DNA of 64,000 bases from Actinoplanes ianthinogenes (GTDB lineage Bacteria; Actinomycetota; Actinomycetes; Mycobacteriales; Micromonosporaceae), in assembly GCF_018324205.1 (NCBI RefSeq), contig NZ_AP023356.1, positions 8,004,501 to 8,068,500 of the forward strand, read 5' to 3'. Positions 35,135 to 43,650 of this stretch are shown piece after piece (the stretch's first letter is position 1; every line of letters begins with the position of its first letter). The position numbers and the translations under genes were made by a program. The notes under the pieces were generated by a model. That model had not been told where the DNA came from. It searched no databases and worked only from the letters and a program-made list of their open reading frames with translations.

Positions 35135-37048
35135 ATGGCCGATCAGGAAGCGCTCGGCCGGGAATATCTGCTGCACGAGGAGATCGGGCGCGGCGCTCTC
35201 GCGGTGGTCCGGCGGGCCACCCGGCGCTCCGGTGGGCCACCACTCGCGGCCAAGCTGCTGCGCCCCGAGCTGGCCGGCGACCGCCGGGTCCGCGAGCTCT
35301 TCCTGCGCGAGGAGGCCGCCCTGCGCGACCTCGACCATCCCTGCATCGTCGGCCTGCGCGACCTGGTCGTCGAGGGCGGCACCGTGGCCCTGCTGATGGA
35401 CTTCGTGGACGGTCCCGACCTGCGCCGCCACCTGATCGACCGGGGTGGCCGGCTGGGTGCGGCGGAGACCGCCGCGATCATGGCGCAGGTGGCCTCCGCG
35501 GTCGCGGCCGCCCACGCCCAGGGCGTCGTCCATCTCGACCTCAAACCCGAAAACCTGCTTCTGGTACGCGATACCGACCCGCCCGTGGCCCGGGTGACCG
35601 ACTTCGGTGTCGCCGTCCTGCTGCTCGACGCCGATCGCGGGGTGGCCGGCGGGACACCCGGCTACACCGCGCCGGAGATCTGGCGCGGCGCGGCCCCGAC
35701 CGCGGCCGCCGACGTGTTCTCGCTCGGCGTGCTGCTGGTCGAGCTGGTCACCGGGGACATCCAGGGCGCCCCGGAGGCGCTGCCGGAGGAGCTCGCCGGC
35801 CCGGCCCGGTCGTGCCTGCACCCGGATGCGCGGGAGCGTCCCACCGCCCGCCGCCTGGCCTCCTACCTGCGGACCCTGGTCGATTCCGGCGCCCTCGGCG
35901 GCGGTATCCCGGTGCCCACCGGCGGCCCGGCCACGGCAGCGTTCCCCGGTGCCGCCGCGTCCGGTGCCGCCGCGTCCGGTGCCGCCACCTCCGGCGCCGC
36001 CGCTGCCGCGGCTTCGTCGCCCGGACAGACACCTGTCTCGCGGCAGACCACTCTGCGTGGGGCGGGGTCCGGCCCGCCGGCGGGCGGCGAGCCCGAGCCC
36101 GCTCCCGGCGGCGCCTGGCGATGGCCGGCCGCCGGGAGCTGGGCCAGCGCCGGGCCGGCTGCCGGCGGTGCTCCGCCCGGTGGTGCTCCGCCCGGCGGAG
36201 CCGACCATGTGGGGCTGTGGGCCGGCCAGTTCGGCAGCGGGCCCCCGCCGGCCGAGGTGCGCGAGACCCGCCTGCGCCCCGGCGTCACGCCCCCGCCCCG
36301 GCCGCCGACGGCCCCGTCGGAGGGCGCCGGTTCGGGCGGCTGGCGGCGCGGCCCCCTGGTCACCCTCGGCGTGGTCCTGCTGATCGCCGCCGCGCTGATC
36401 GGCGTCAACGTCTACCGCGCCGCCGGCGAGCGTGCCGACCGCGCGGCCACCGTGATCGGCGTGACCAGCGCCCCGGCGGTCACCACCGAGCCGGCCGCCG
36501 CCGGCCAGAACGCCACCCTGCCGCCCACCGACCCGGTCGCGACCAGCGCCGCCACCACCGCCCCGGCCGGGATCCGGGTGACCCTGGCCGGTTACGTCCA
36601 GGACGACGCCGGCACCCTGGCGCTGTCCATCCGGGACGGCAAGGCGATCGCCTACGTCTGCGACGGCGACAGGGTCGAGGCCTGGCTCCGGGGCACCGCG
36701 CAGAACGGGCGACTGCGGCTCACCGGCAAGAACGGCGCCAAGATCGTCGGGACGTTCGACGCGCGCAGCGCCGCGGGCGACCTCACCATCCTCGGCAAGA
36801 CCCACGGCTTCACGCTGCGGACGGTCACGAAGCCGTCCGGGCTCTACCGCGCCTCCGCCCGGGTGCGCGGTGCCAAGGTCGAGGGCTCCTGGATCGTCCT
36901 GCCCGACGGCCGCCAGGTCGGCGTCCTCACCAACGGCAAGGCGATCGGCCCGGCCCCCGAGCTCGACGTCACCAACCGCACCACCACCGTCGACGGCACC
37001 CGGGTCCCGGTCGACGCGGTCGACGCCGACAGTGGCACGGGGTTCTGA
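35135..37048 (+). CDS. Serine/threonine protein kinase (PknB-like, membrane-anchored)
   Basis: 637 residues. The kinase domain (about 12-260) has the glycine loop EIGRGALAVV, Lys in LAAKLL, HLDLKPEN (about 135-142), DFG (about 157-159) and GTPGYTAPE. The catalytic loop reads HLD instead of HRD, so it is a non-RD kinase. An Ala/Gly/Pro-rich cytoplasmic linker with short repeats (about 265-400) is followed by one membrane segment (about 407-428). The last 150 residues form an extracellular domain (VTLAGYVQDDAGTLALSIRDG). The extracellular part may sense a ligand. One base separates it from the next gene. Confidence 0.9.
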   Translation: MADQEALGREYLLHEEIGRGALAVVRRATRRSGGPPLAAKLLRPELAGDRRVRELFLREEAALRDLDHPCIVGLRDLVVEGGTVALLMDFVDGPDLRRHLIDRGGRLGAAETAAIMAQVASAVAAAHAQGVVHLDLKPENLLLVRDTDPPVARVTDFGVAVLLLDADRGVAGGTPGYTAPEIWRGAAPTAAADVFSLGVLLVELVTGDIQGAPEALPEELAGPARSCLHPDARERPTARRLASYLRTLVDSGALGGGIPVPTGGPATAAFPGAAASGAAASGAATSGAAAAAASSPGQTPVSRQTTLRGAGSGPPAGGEPEPAPGGAWRWPAAGSWASAGPAAGGAPPGGAPPGGADHVGLWAGQFGSGPPPAEVRETRLRPGVTPPPRPPTAPSEGAGSGGWRRGPLVTLGVVLLIAAALIGVNVYRAAGERADRAATVIGVTSAPAVTTEPAAAGQNATLPPTDPVATSAATTAPAGIRVTLAGYVQDDAGTLALSIRDGKAIAYVCDGDRVEAWLRGTAQNGRLRLTGKNGAKIVGTFDARSAAGDLTILGKTHGFTLRTVTKPSGLYRASARVRGAKVEGSWIVLPDGRQVGVLTNGKAIGPAPELDVTNRTTTVDGTRVPVDAVDADSGTGF

Positions 37049-37049
37049 C

Positions 37050-37574
37050 GTGACGGCGCCGGTGACCGCCCGGCGGCCGCTGGTCTGGCTGCCCGCGGTG
37101 GCCGGCGTCGGCGTCGCCGTGGGTCTCGGCGTCTACGGCCGCCTGCATCACCCGTCGGCCCTGTCGATGTTCGACGCCCTCGGCCGCCCGATCGTCATCA
37201 AGGCCGGGCTGACCAGCGCCGTCGTCGTCCTCGCCGTGGTCCAGCTGGTCTCCGCCCTCGCCCTGTACGGCCGTCTCCCGGCCACGTCCTGGACCCCGGC
37301 CCTGCACCGCTGGAGCGGCCGCCTCGCCGTCGTCCTCTCCCTGCCCGTCGCGGTCCACTGCCTCTACGCCCTGGGTTTCGGTTTCGACAGCCCCCGGGTG
37401 CTGGCCCACTCCCTGCTCGGCTGCCTGTTCTACGGCGCCTTCGTGGCCAAGATGCTGATCATCAGCCAGCCGGACAGCGGCCGCCCCTGGGTCCTCCCAC
37501 TGGCCGGCGGCCTGGTCTTCACCGCCCTGGCCGGCATCTGGCTGACCTCCGCCCTCTGGTTCTTCCTGACCTGA
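37050..37574 (+). CDS. DUF6529-type membrane protein
   Basis: 174 residues with five hydrophobic segments. Histidines in TPALHRWSGR and VHCLYALGFGF, and near VLAHSLLGC, are placed as in heme b-type four-helix membrane proteins (DUF2231/DUF6529). It may carry heme, which is inference. GTG 37050 starts two bases after the kinase stop, so it is co-transcribed and may be linked to the kinase in function. Its last codons and stop lie within a 32-base tandem duplication. Confidence 0.7.
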   Translation: MTAPVTARRPLVWLPAVAGVGVAVGLGVYGRLHHPSALSMFDALGRPIVIKAGLTSAVVVLAVVQLVSALALYGRLPATSWTPALHRWSGRLAVVLSLPVAVHCLYALGFGFDSPRVLAHSLLGCLFYGAFVAKMLIISQPDSGRPWVLPLAGGLVFTALAGIWLTSALWFFLT

Positions 37575-37619
37575 GGGTTCCGAGGCTCTCTGGTTCTTCC
37601 TGACCTGAGGGTTCCGAGG
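37554..37619. repeat. 32-bp direct repeat duplicating a gene end
   Basis: Bases 37554-37585 and 37588-37619 are identical (starting CTCTGGTTCTTCC), separated by two bases. The first copy includes the final codons and stop of the DUF6529 gene; the second lies in the intergenic region. It appears to be a recent slippage duplication. Confidence 0.9.
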
Positions 37620-37733
37620 TGTGACCCCCGCCGCAGCCCAAGTTGTTTGAATCTGAAATAGTTGCGGAGTCAACAGCGTTGTGCGGGGCAGTCCGGGACG
37701 ACAAGCCCCGGCCGGAGGTTTCAGGAGCGGGTC

Positions 37734-38846
37734 ATGCAATTCGGCATCTTCAGCGTCAGCGACATCACCACCGACCCGACCACCGGGAAGACCCCGACCG
37801 AGGCCGAGCGCATCAAGGACATCGTCACGATCGCGAAGCACGCGGAGGAGGTCGGCCTCGACGTGTTCGCGCTCGGCGAGCACCACAACGAGCCGTTCTT
37901 CTCGTCGTCGCCGACCACCACCCTGGCCTACATCGCCGCGCAGACCACGACGTTGCAGCTCAGCACCGCGACCACGCTGATCACCACGAACGACCCGGTG
38001 AAGATCGCCGAGGACTTCGCGATGCTCCAGCACCTCGCGGACGGCCGCGTCGACCTGATGCTCGGCCGCGGCAACACCGGTCCGGTCTACCCGTGGTTCG
38101 GCAAGGACATCCGGGCCGGCATCCCGCTGGCGATCGAGAACTACGCGCTGCTGCACAAGCTGTGGCGCGAGCACGTGGTCGACTGGGAGGGCAAGTTCCG
38201 CACGCCGCTCCAGTCCTTCACCTCGACGCCGCGCCCGCTCGACGACATCCCGCCGTTCGTCTGGCACGGCTCGATCCGCAGCCCGCAGATCGCCGAGCAG
38301 GCCGCGTTCTACGGTGACGGCTTCTTCGCCAACCACATCTTCTGGCCGGCCTCGCACACCCAGCGGATGGTCGGGCTCTACCGGGAGCGGTTCGAGCACT
38401 ACGGACACGGCTCCGCCGACCAGGCCTACGTCGGCCTCGGCGGTCAGGTGTTCATGCGCAAGAACAGCCAGGACGCGGTGAAGGAGTTCCGGCCCTACTT
38501 CGACAACGCCCCGGTCTACGGCCACGGCCCGTCGCTGGAGGACTTCACCCGCGAGACGCCGCTGACCGTCGGCAGCCCGCAGCAGGTCATCGACCGCACG
38601 CTGGGCTTCCGCGAGTACGTCGGCGACTACCAGCGCCAGCTGTTCCTGCTGGACCACGCCGGCCTGCCGCTGAAGACGGTGCTGGAGCAGCTCGACCTGC
38701 TCGGCGCCGAGGTGGTGCCGGTGCTGCGCAAGGAGTTCGCGGCCCGCAAGCCGGCCCACGTGCCGGACGCTCCGACCCACGCGTCCCTGCTGGCCGCTCG
38801 CGACGCCGCGATCGAGGCCGAGGTCAAGGAAGAGGTGCAGGCATGA
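37734..38846 (+). CDS. LLM-class flavin-dependent oxidoreductase
   Basis: 370 residues of the bacterial luciferase-like TIM-barrel family: opening MQFGIFSVSDI, GEHHNEPFF (about 46-54) and DFAMLQHLADGRVDLMLGRG (about 95-114). Such enzymes use FMNH2 and oxygen to oxidise small molecules. The FMN reductase gene that overlaps its stop by four bases should supply the reduced flavin, so the pair forms a two-component monooxygenase. GGAGCGG precedes ATG 37734. The substrate is unknown. Confidence 0.9.
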   Translation: MQFGIFSVSDITTDPTTGKTPTEAERIKDIVTIAKHAEEVGLDVFALGEHHNEPFFSSSPTTTLAYIAAQTTTLQLSTATTLITTNDPVKIAEDFAMLQHLADGRVDLMLGRGNTGPVYPWFGKDIRAGIPLAIENYALLHKLWREHVVDWEGKFRTPLQSFTSTPRPLDDIPPFVWHGSIRSPQIAEQAAFYGDGFFANHIFWPASHTQRMVGLYRERFEHYGHGSADQAYVGLGGQVFMRKNSQDAVKEFRPYFDNAPVYGHGPSLEDFTRETPLTVGSPQQVIDRTLGFREYVGDYQRQLFLLDHAGLPLKTVLEQLDLLGAEVVPVLRKEFAARKPAHVPDAPTHASLLAARDAAIEAEVKEEVQA

Positions 38847-39457
38847 AGCAGCGCAAGCTCGTCGTGCTCAGCGCGGGCCTGAGCCAGCCGTCGTCCACCC
38901 GCCTGCTCGCGGACCAGCTGTCCGCGGCGGCCGGGCGGGCCGCCGCCGAGCTCGGCGTCACCGTCGACGTCCAGGTTCTCGAGCTCCGCGACCTGGCCCA
39001 CGAGATCACCGACCACATGCTGACCGGGTTCCCGGCGACCGCGCTGAAGCGGGCGCAGGACGCGGTGGCCGCCGCCGACGCCCTGATCGTGGTGACCCCG
39101 GTGTTCAGCGCCAGCTACAGCGGCCTGTTCAAGTCGTTCTTCGACGTGCTGGACAAGGACGCGCTGGCCGACAAGCCGGTGCTGCTCGCGGCGACGGCCG
39201 GCACCGCCCGTCACTCGCTGGTGCTGGAGCACGCGCTGCGGCCGCTCTTCGCCTACCTGCGCGCGACGGTGCTGCCGACCGCGGTCTTCGCGGCCAGCGA
39301 CGACTGGGGCGCGAACTCGGTGGAGGGCCCGCTGCGCGGCCGGATCGAGCGGGCGGCCGGGGAGCTGGCCCGCGAGCTGGAGCGGCGCGAGCCGGCGACG
39401 GTGGTGGATCCGTTCGCGCTGACCGAGAGCTTCGAGGACATGATGAAAAGCCTGTGA
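38843..39457 (+). CDS. NAD(P)H-dependent FMN reductase
   Basis: 204 residues of the flavodoxin-like FMN reductase group (CE1759-like). The N-terminal strand and phosphate loop LVVLSAGLSQPSSTRLLAD (5-23) and the segment VVTPVFSASYSGLFKSFFDVLD (about 82-103) are typical. Its ATG overlaps the oxidoreductase stop (ATGA). It likely reduces FMN for that enzyme. A terminator hairpin follows within 20 bases. Confidence 0.9.
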   Translation: MKQRKLVVLSAGLSQPSSTRLLADQLSAAAGRAAAELGVTVDVQVLELRDLAHEITDHMLTGFPATALKRAQDAVAAADALIVVTPVFSASYSGLFKSFFDVLDKDALADKPVLLAATAGTARHSLVLEHALRPLFAYLRATVLPTAVFAASDDWGANSVEGPLRGRIERAAGELARELERREPATVVDPFALTESFEDMMKSL

Positions 39458-39472
39458 GGTGGTTGGCGATCG

Positions 39473-39496
39473 AGGCCCGGCAGCGATGCCGGGCCT
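39473..39496 (+). terminator. Rho-independent terminator
   Basis: Nine-base stem AGGCCCGGC (39473-39481) and GCCGGGCCT (39488-39496) followed by TTTTG, 16 bases beyond the FMN reductase stop. Confidence 0.85.
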
Positions 39497-39562
39497 TTTG
39501 TTCACGCGGTTGGCACACGGAGCACATCGACGAGGACACGGTGCGGTGGTCAAGCTGACCAG

Positions 39563-39928
39563 GTGGAGCCGGTTCGGCGGCATCTCGTCGCCATTCCCCG
39601 CCACCGTCCCGTGCGCCGGGCGGCGGTCCACCGGCACCTGGTCGCGATTCCCCGGGCGCGGGCCGATCCGGAGCCGACCCTGGTCCTCGACCCGGTCGTC
39701 GCCGAGCTGCCGGCCCACGCCGAGCCGCCGCAGGCCGGCGCCGAGCCGCCGCAGGCCGGCGCCGAGCCGCCGCAGGCCGGCGCCGAGCCGCTGCCGGTCA
39801 GTGCTGAGCCCCCGCCAGCCCGCGCCGAGCCGCCGCCGGCCCGCTCGGTGCTCGCCGTGCTGGCCTCGTTCGCGCTGCTCACCCTGCTCTGCTGCGGCGC
39901 CGTGGTGTCCGTCTTCCGCCTCACCTGA
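39563..39928 (+). CDS. Small single-pass membrane protein with AEPPQAG repeats
   Basis: 121 residues from GTG 39563. The N-terminal 45 residues are basic and contain two similar halves (HLVAIPRHRP and HLVAIPRARA). Then come three 7-residue repeats AEPPQAG (21-base repeats in DNA, 39719-39781), and one C-terminal membrane helix (about 96-117). No family is recognised. The membrane helix and the frame-specific composition support it as coding. Its start is uncertain. Confidence 0.45.
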   Translation: MEPVRRHLVAIPRHRPVRRAAVHRHLVAIPRARADPEPTLVLDPVVAELPAHAEPPQAGAEPPQAGAEPPQAGAEPLPVSAEPPPARAEPPPARSVLAVLASFALLTLLCCGAVVSVFRLT

Positions 39929-40145
39929 CCAGATTTGATCTTGGAGGGTGGGCCCGCCGATCCGGCCGCCCGGGACCGGCCGTATGGTGTGCGACACACC
40001 GGCGGCCGTCTCGGGTCACGAGCCCGTATCGAGGCCGTCCGTTAACCGAAGGTTGTACCAGGACCACCTGACAGGGGTGGATTCGCCGATGCCACCGTTT
40101 GCACAATGCGAACATGGGGGATCGGACAGCGGCAAAGGAGGCGCT

Positions 40146-40775
40146 ATGACCACGACCGGCGCACGGGGACCGGCCTTGGCGGAACGGCCTCGCGCCGACC
40201 TGCCGTCGACCCCGTTGACCTGGCAGCGGACCGACATCGTCGGCACCGAACTGGTCTTCCCGCGGGGCGCACGGCCGAGCGGGTCGGCGATCGTCGCGGG
40301 CAAGCGTCCCTACACGCTGACCTGGCAGGCCGAGCTGTCCGCCGCCTCCGAGGTCGAGTCGCTGCACGTCACCACGCACGGCGACGGCTGGAGCCGGGAG
40401 CTGCGGCTGGGCCGTTCCGTCTCCGGCTGGAGCTGCCGGGCGGACCACTCCGGCGACGCCGGTGACCTGCCGTTCGCCGGCACCGATCAGCTCGACGCGC
40501 TCGACCCGGCGGCGGTGCTGCGCCTCGCCGAGTCCCCGATCTTCGTCTCCTGGGCCGTCCGCCGCCTCGGCCTGACCGTGAAGTCCGGCCCGGTCAGCGT
40601 CCCGGCCGTCCGGGTGCAGGTCCCGTCGCTGACCGTGGTGCCCGGCACGGTGACGTACCACCTGGTCAGCCCGCAGCGGCTGCGGATCAGCGGGGACTTC
40701 CCGGCGGCCACGCTCGAACTGGACGCGGCCGGCATGGCGGTGTACCAGGCCGGCCGGATGCGCCTGGTGCGCTGA
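40146..40775 (+). CDS. Putative glycolipid-binding domain protein
   Basis: 209 residues. The pattern (YTLTWQAELSAASEVESLHVTT, then GRSVSGWSC and LRISGDFPAATLELDAAGMAVYQ) fits the putative glycolipid-binding family PF06475. It is a soluble beta-rich barrel without signal peptide. AAAGGAGGCG before ATG 40146 is an excellent ribosome site. No linked enzyme is present. Ligand unknown. Confidence 0.65.
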   Translation: MTTTGARGPALAERPRADLPSTPLTWQRTDIVGTELVFPRGARPSGSAIVAGKRPYTLTWQAELSAASEVESLHVTTHGDGWSRELRLGRSVSGWSCRADHSGDAGDLPFAGTDQLDALDPAAVLRLAESPIFVSWAVRRLGLTVKSGPVSVPAVRVQVPSLTVVPGTVTYHLVSPQRLRISGDFPAATLELDAAGMAVYQAGRMRLVR

Positions 40776-40779
40776 CCCG

Positions 40780-40807
40780 GAACGACCGTTCGTTTTGGCG
40801 GTAGGCT
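40780..40807 (+). promoter_or_regulatory. Promoter with inverted repeat for the TetR gene
   Basis: GAACG-AC-CGTTC (40780-40791) lies just upstream of a -10-like TAGGCT (40802-40807). The GTG start at 40814 is six bases further, indicating leaderless transcription. The repeat overlaps the expected -35, suggesting autorepression. Confidence 0.5.
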
Positions 40808-40813
40808 GGGTGG

Positions 40814-41407
40814 GTGCCCCGCGTCTCGGAAGCCCACCTCGCCGCCCGCCGCCAGCAGATCCTCGATGCGGCGGTGCGCTGCTTCACCCGCAACGGCTTC
40901 CACCAGACGTCGATGCAGGACGTGATCAAGGAGGCCGATCTCTCGGTAGGCGCGTTCTATCGCTACTTCAAGAGCAAGAACGAGCTGATCATGGCGATCG
41001 CCGGCACCAAGATCAGCGAGGTCACCGGGATCCTCGACCACCTGCTGACGCTCGATCCGATGCCGCCGCTGCCGGTCTTCCTGGACCAGGTGATCAGCCA
41101 GGTGGAGGCGACGCTCGCCGCCGACCAGACGGTGCGGATCGCGGTGCAGGTGTGGGGCGAGGCCACCCATGACGACGAGGTCGCCGAGGTGGTGCGGGAC
41201 GTCTACGGCCGGATCCGGGAGCGGATGGTGCGGATCGCGGAGCGCGCCAAGGACTCCGGGCAGCTGCCGGCCGACGCCGACGCGTTCGGCGTCGGCGCCG
41301 CCATCTTCGGGCTGATCCAGGGCTACATCTTGCAGCGCATCCTGGTCGGCAGCGTGAACCAGCAGATCTACGTCGAGGGAGTCCGCTCGCTGCTCGGCAA
41401 GGTCTGA
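40814..41407 (+). CDS. TetR family transcriptional regulator
   Basis: 197 residues. The N-terminal HTH (about 12-58: RQQILDAAVRCFTRNGFHQTSMQDVIKEADLSVGAFYRYF) is classic TetR, followed by a helical ligand domain. It starts with GTG 40814. No target gene is adjacent in the divergent direction. The preceding glycolipid-binding-type gene on the same strand is a possible partner. Confidence 0.92.
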   Translation: MPRVSEAHLAARRQQILDAAVRCFTRNGFHQTSMQDVIKEADLSVGAFYRYFKSKNELIMAIAGTKISEVTGILDHLLTLDPMPPLPVFLDQVISQVEATLAADQTVRIAVQVWGEATHDDEVAEVVRDVYGRIRERMVRIAERAKDSGQLPADADAFGVGAAIFGLIQGYILQRILVGSVNQQIYVEGVRSLLGKV

Positions 41408-41422
41408 CGAGCAAGACCCGAT

Positions 41423-41462
41423 TTTCGGTACGCCACAGCGGGGCGCTCCGCGCGTACCGAAA
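41423..41462. terminator. Bidirectional terminator
   Basis: Eleven-base stem TTTCGGTACGC (41423-41433) and GCGTACCGAAA (41452-41462), with an 18-base loop that can pair further. It lies between convergent TetR-type genes. Confidence 0.7.
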
Positions 41463-41479
41463 GGATGCATCGTCGCGGG

Positions 41480-42037
41480 TCAGTCGGCCCGGATCAGGCG
41501 GCGGATCGCGGCGGTCAGGCCGGGCTCGTCGAGCTCGCTCTCGGTGACCAGGGCGCGCATGATGATCCCGTCCAGCAGCGCGCAGACGTCCCGGGCGGCC
41601 GCCGCGCCGATCGACGGCTCCAGGATCTCCGGCAGGCCGTCCATCCAGGTCTCGGCGAGTGGCCGCAACGCGGCGTCGCGCGCCGCGGCCACACACAACT
41701 CGTACTCGATCCGGACCTGTCGCCGGTCGGCCAGATATTCGCCGGTCAGCGTGGTCAGCTCGGCCGGCAGGTCGGGCGCGGCGGCCAGCCGGGCCGCCCA
41801 CTCGTCCAGGTCGGCGCGCATCGCGTCGCAGGCGTGCCGCAGACCGGCCGCGATCAGATCGTCGAGGGTCGGGAAGTAGTAGGTGGTCGCGCCGAGCGGC
41901 AGCCCGGCCCGGGCGGCGACCGCCCGGTGCGTGGTCCGGCCGACCCCGGACTCCGCGATGACCTCCATGGTCGCCACGGCGAGTGCGGCGCGGCGCGCCT
42001 CGGGATCGCGGGCGCGCTGGGTGCGGCGCTCGGTCAA
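41480..42037 (-). CDS. TetR family transcriptional regulator of the SMR pump
   Basis: 185 residues with a TetR HTH (about 12-60: RAALAVATMEVIAESGVGRTTHRAVAARAGLPLGATTYYF). The TTG start at 42037 overlaps the stop of the SMR gene by four bases, so the two are one operon. Paired operators upstream of the SMR gene make it a likely autorepressor relieved by a drug or cationic ligand. Confidence 0.9.
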   Translation of the reverse strand: MTERRTQRARDPEARRAALAVATMEVIAESGVGRTTHRAVAARAGLPLGATTYYFPTLDDLIAAGLRHACDAMRADLDEWAARLAAAPDLPAELTTLTGEYLADRRQVRIEYELCVAAARDAALRPLAETWMDGLPEILEPSIGAAAARDVCALLDGIIMRALVTESELDEPGLTAAIRRLIRAD

Positions 42038-42363
42038 TGCGCCTCCGCGCCGGTCAGGTTCAGCATCACGACTCCGGCAATGATCAGGACGATGCCGCCC
42101 ACCTTAATCAGGGTGACCGGCTCGTCGAGGAACACCGCCCCGATCACCACGATCGCGGCGGTGCCGACCGCCGACCAGATGGCGTAGGCGATGCCGACCT
42201 GGATGCCGCCCTTGATCGCGTGCGACAGGGCGATGAACGAGATGGCGTAACCGGCGATGACGGCCAGCGAGGGCCAGAGCCGGCTGAAGCCGTCGGTGGC
42301 TTTCATCATGCTGGTGGCGAAGAGTTCACTCCCGATGGCGAGAGCGAGAAGGACGTACGGCAC
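42034..42363 (-). CDS. Small multidrug resistance (SMR) efflux protein
   Basis: 109 residues with four membrane helices. The first helix carries the essential glutamate in ALAIGSELFATSMMK (Glu13); WPSLAVIAGYAISF and GIAYAIWSAVGT match the family. It exports cationic compounds in exchange for protons as a dimer. GTG 42363 is chosen because homologues begin at this point and GAGG lies upstream; ATG 42378 would add five residues. It is the first gene of an SMR-TetR operon under tandem palindromes. Confidence 0.9.
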   Translation of the reverse strand: MPYVLLALAIGSELFATSMMKATDGFSRLWPSLAVIAGYAISFIALSHAIKGGIQVGIAYAIWSAVGTAAIVVIGAVFLDEPVTLIKVGGIVLIIAGVVMLNLTGAEAH

Positions 42364-42378
42364 TGCTATGCACCTCAT

Positions 42379-42410
42379 CTTGTACGTTCGTACAAGTACG
42401 ATCGTACAAG
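42379..42410. promoter_or_regulatory. Tandem palindromic operators of the SMR-TetR operon
   Basis: CTTGTACG-TT-CGTACAAG (42379-42396) is immediately followed and overlapped by the perfect palindrome GTACGATCGTAC (42396-42407), extended to 42410. The shared half-site is CTTGTACG. Two overlapping sites directly upstream of the SMR start fit cooperative TetR binding. Confidence 0.75.
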
Positions 42411-42456
42411 AAAGTGGCCCGGAAGTCTCCGGGCATTTTTCTGCGATCATCGTGCG

Positions 42457-43554
42457 GTGGCTGACGATGTGCGAGCGCGGCGGATCGCCGCGATGCGGGG
42501 GTGTGAGCGGCTGCTGTCCGGGGTGCGGCCGGTGACGGTGCGGGAGCGGCTGGCCGAGCTGACCGCGGTGGCCGGGCCGGAGCTGATGCCGGACTACTAC
42601 GGCGACGGACTGGTCACCGAGCTCGAGGAGCGGGTCGCGGGACTGCTCGGGACCCCGGCCGCGGTCCATTTCCCGACCGGGACGATGGCACAGCAGGTGG
42701 CCCTCCGGTACGGCGCGGAGGTCACCGGCCGGCGGGCGGTGGCGCTGCACCCGCTCGGGCACCAGGAGGTGCACGAGCGCCGGGCCTATGCCGACCTGAC
42801 CGGACTGCGGTCCGTCCACCCCACCACGGCGCCGCGCAATCCGACGGCGGCCGAGATCACGGCGCTCGACGAGCCGGTCGGGACCGTGGTGTTCGAGCTG
42901 CCGCTGCGGGACGCCGGGTTCGTGCTGCCGGCCTGGGCTGACCTGGTCTCGGCGGCCGAGGCGGCGCGGGCGGTGGGCGCCCGGGTGCACCTCGACGGGG
43001 CGCGGTTGTGGGAGTCGGCGCCGTACCTGGGACGGGACCTCGCGGAGATCGCGGGGCTGGCGGACTCGACGTACGTCTCGTTCTACAAGACGCTCGGCGG
43101 CCTGAGCGGCGCGGCCGTCGCCGGGACCGAGGCCTTCGCGGCGTATGCGCGGGCCTGGCGGCATCGGCACGGCGGGCAGCTGTTCCAGCAGTGGCCGGCG
43201 GTGCTGTCCGCGCTCGACGGCCTCGACCGGGAGCTGCCGAGGATCCCGGACTACGTGCGCCACGCCCGGACCGTGGCGGCGGCGCTGGCCAAGCTGCCGG
43301 GGGCGATCGTGGTGCCGCAGCCACCGCACACCAACCAGTTCCGGTTGTGGCTGCCGCATCCCGCGGGCCGGCTCAACGAGGCGGTGCTGACGTTCGCCGA
43401 GCAGGAGAGGGTGTGGTTCGCCGGGGGCTGGCAGCACACCGAGCTGCCCGGGCATGCGATGGCCGAGATCAGCGTGCTGGCGCCGGCCCTGGACTGGTCC
43501 GCCGACGACGTGATCGAAACCGGTCTGCGGCTGCTCGACCGGATGCACTGCTGA
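42457..43554 (+). CDS. Threonine aldolase / beta-eliminating lyase family enzyme
   Basis: 365 residues of the PLP-dependent fold type I. The PLP lysine is in SFYKTLGGLSGA (about 208-219) and the cofactor aspartate in ARVHLDGARLWES (about 178-190). The family (low-specificity L-threonine aldolase) cleaves threonine to glycine and acetaldehyde; related lyases exist, so exact activity is not certain. GTG 42457 lies six bases after GATCAT, suggesting leaderless transcription. It is divergent from the SMR operon. Confidence 0.85.
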   Translation: MADDVRARRIAAMRGCERLLSGVRPVTVRERLAELTAVAGPELMPDYYGDGLVTELEERVAGLLGTPAAVHFPTGTMAQQVALRYGAEVTGRRAVALHPLGHQEVHERRAYADLTGLRSVHPTTAPRNPTAAEITALDEPVGTVVFELPLRDAGFVLPAWADLVSAAEAARAVGARVHLDGARLWESAPYLGRDLAEIAGLADSTYVSFYKTLGGLSGAAVAGTEAFAAYARAWRHRHGGQLFQQWPAVLSALDGLDRELPRIPDYVRHARTVAAALAKLPGAIVVPQPPHTNQFRLWLPHPAGRLNEAVLTFAEQERVWFAGGWQHTELPGHAMAEISVLAPALDWSADDVIETGLRLLDRMHC

Positions 43555-43650
43555 TCCCGGATCGGTGATCGGCGTCCCGGGCCGGATTCAAGATCGAAGG
43601 ACGGGGTAGAGGGAGGGTGTCCCGTTTTTCACCGGATGCAGGAGGTTCTG

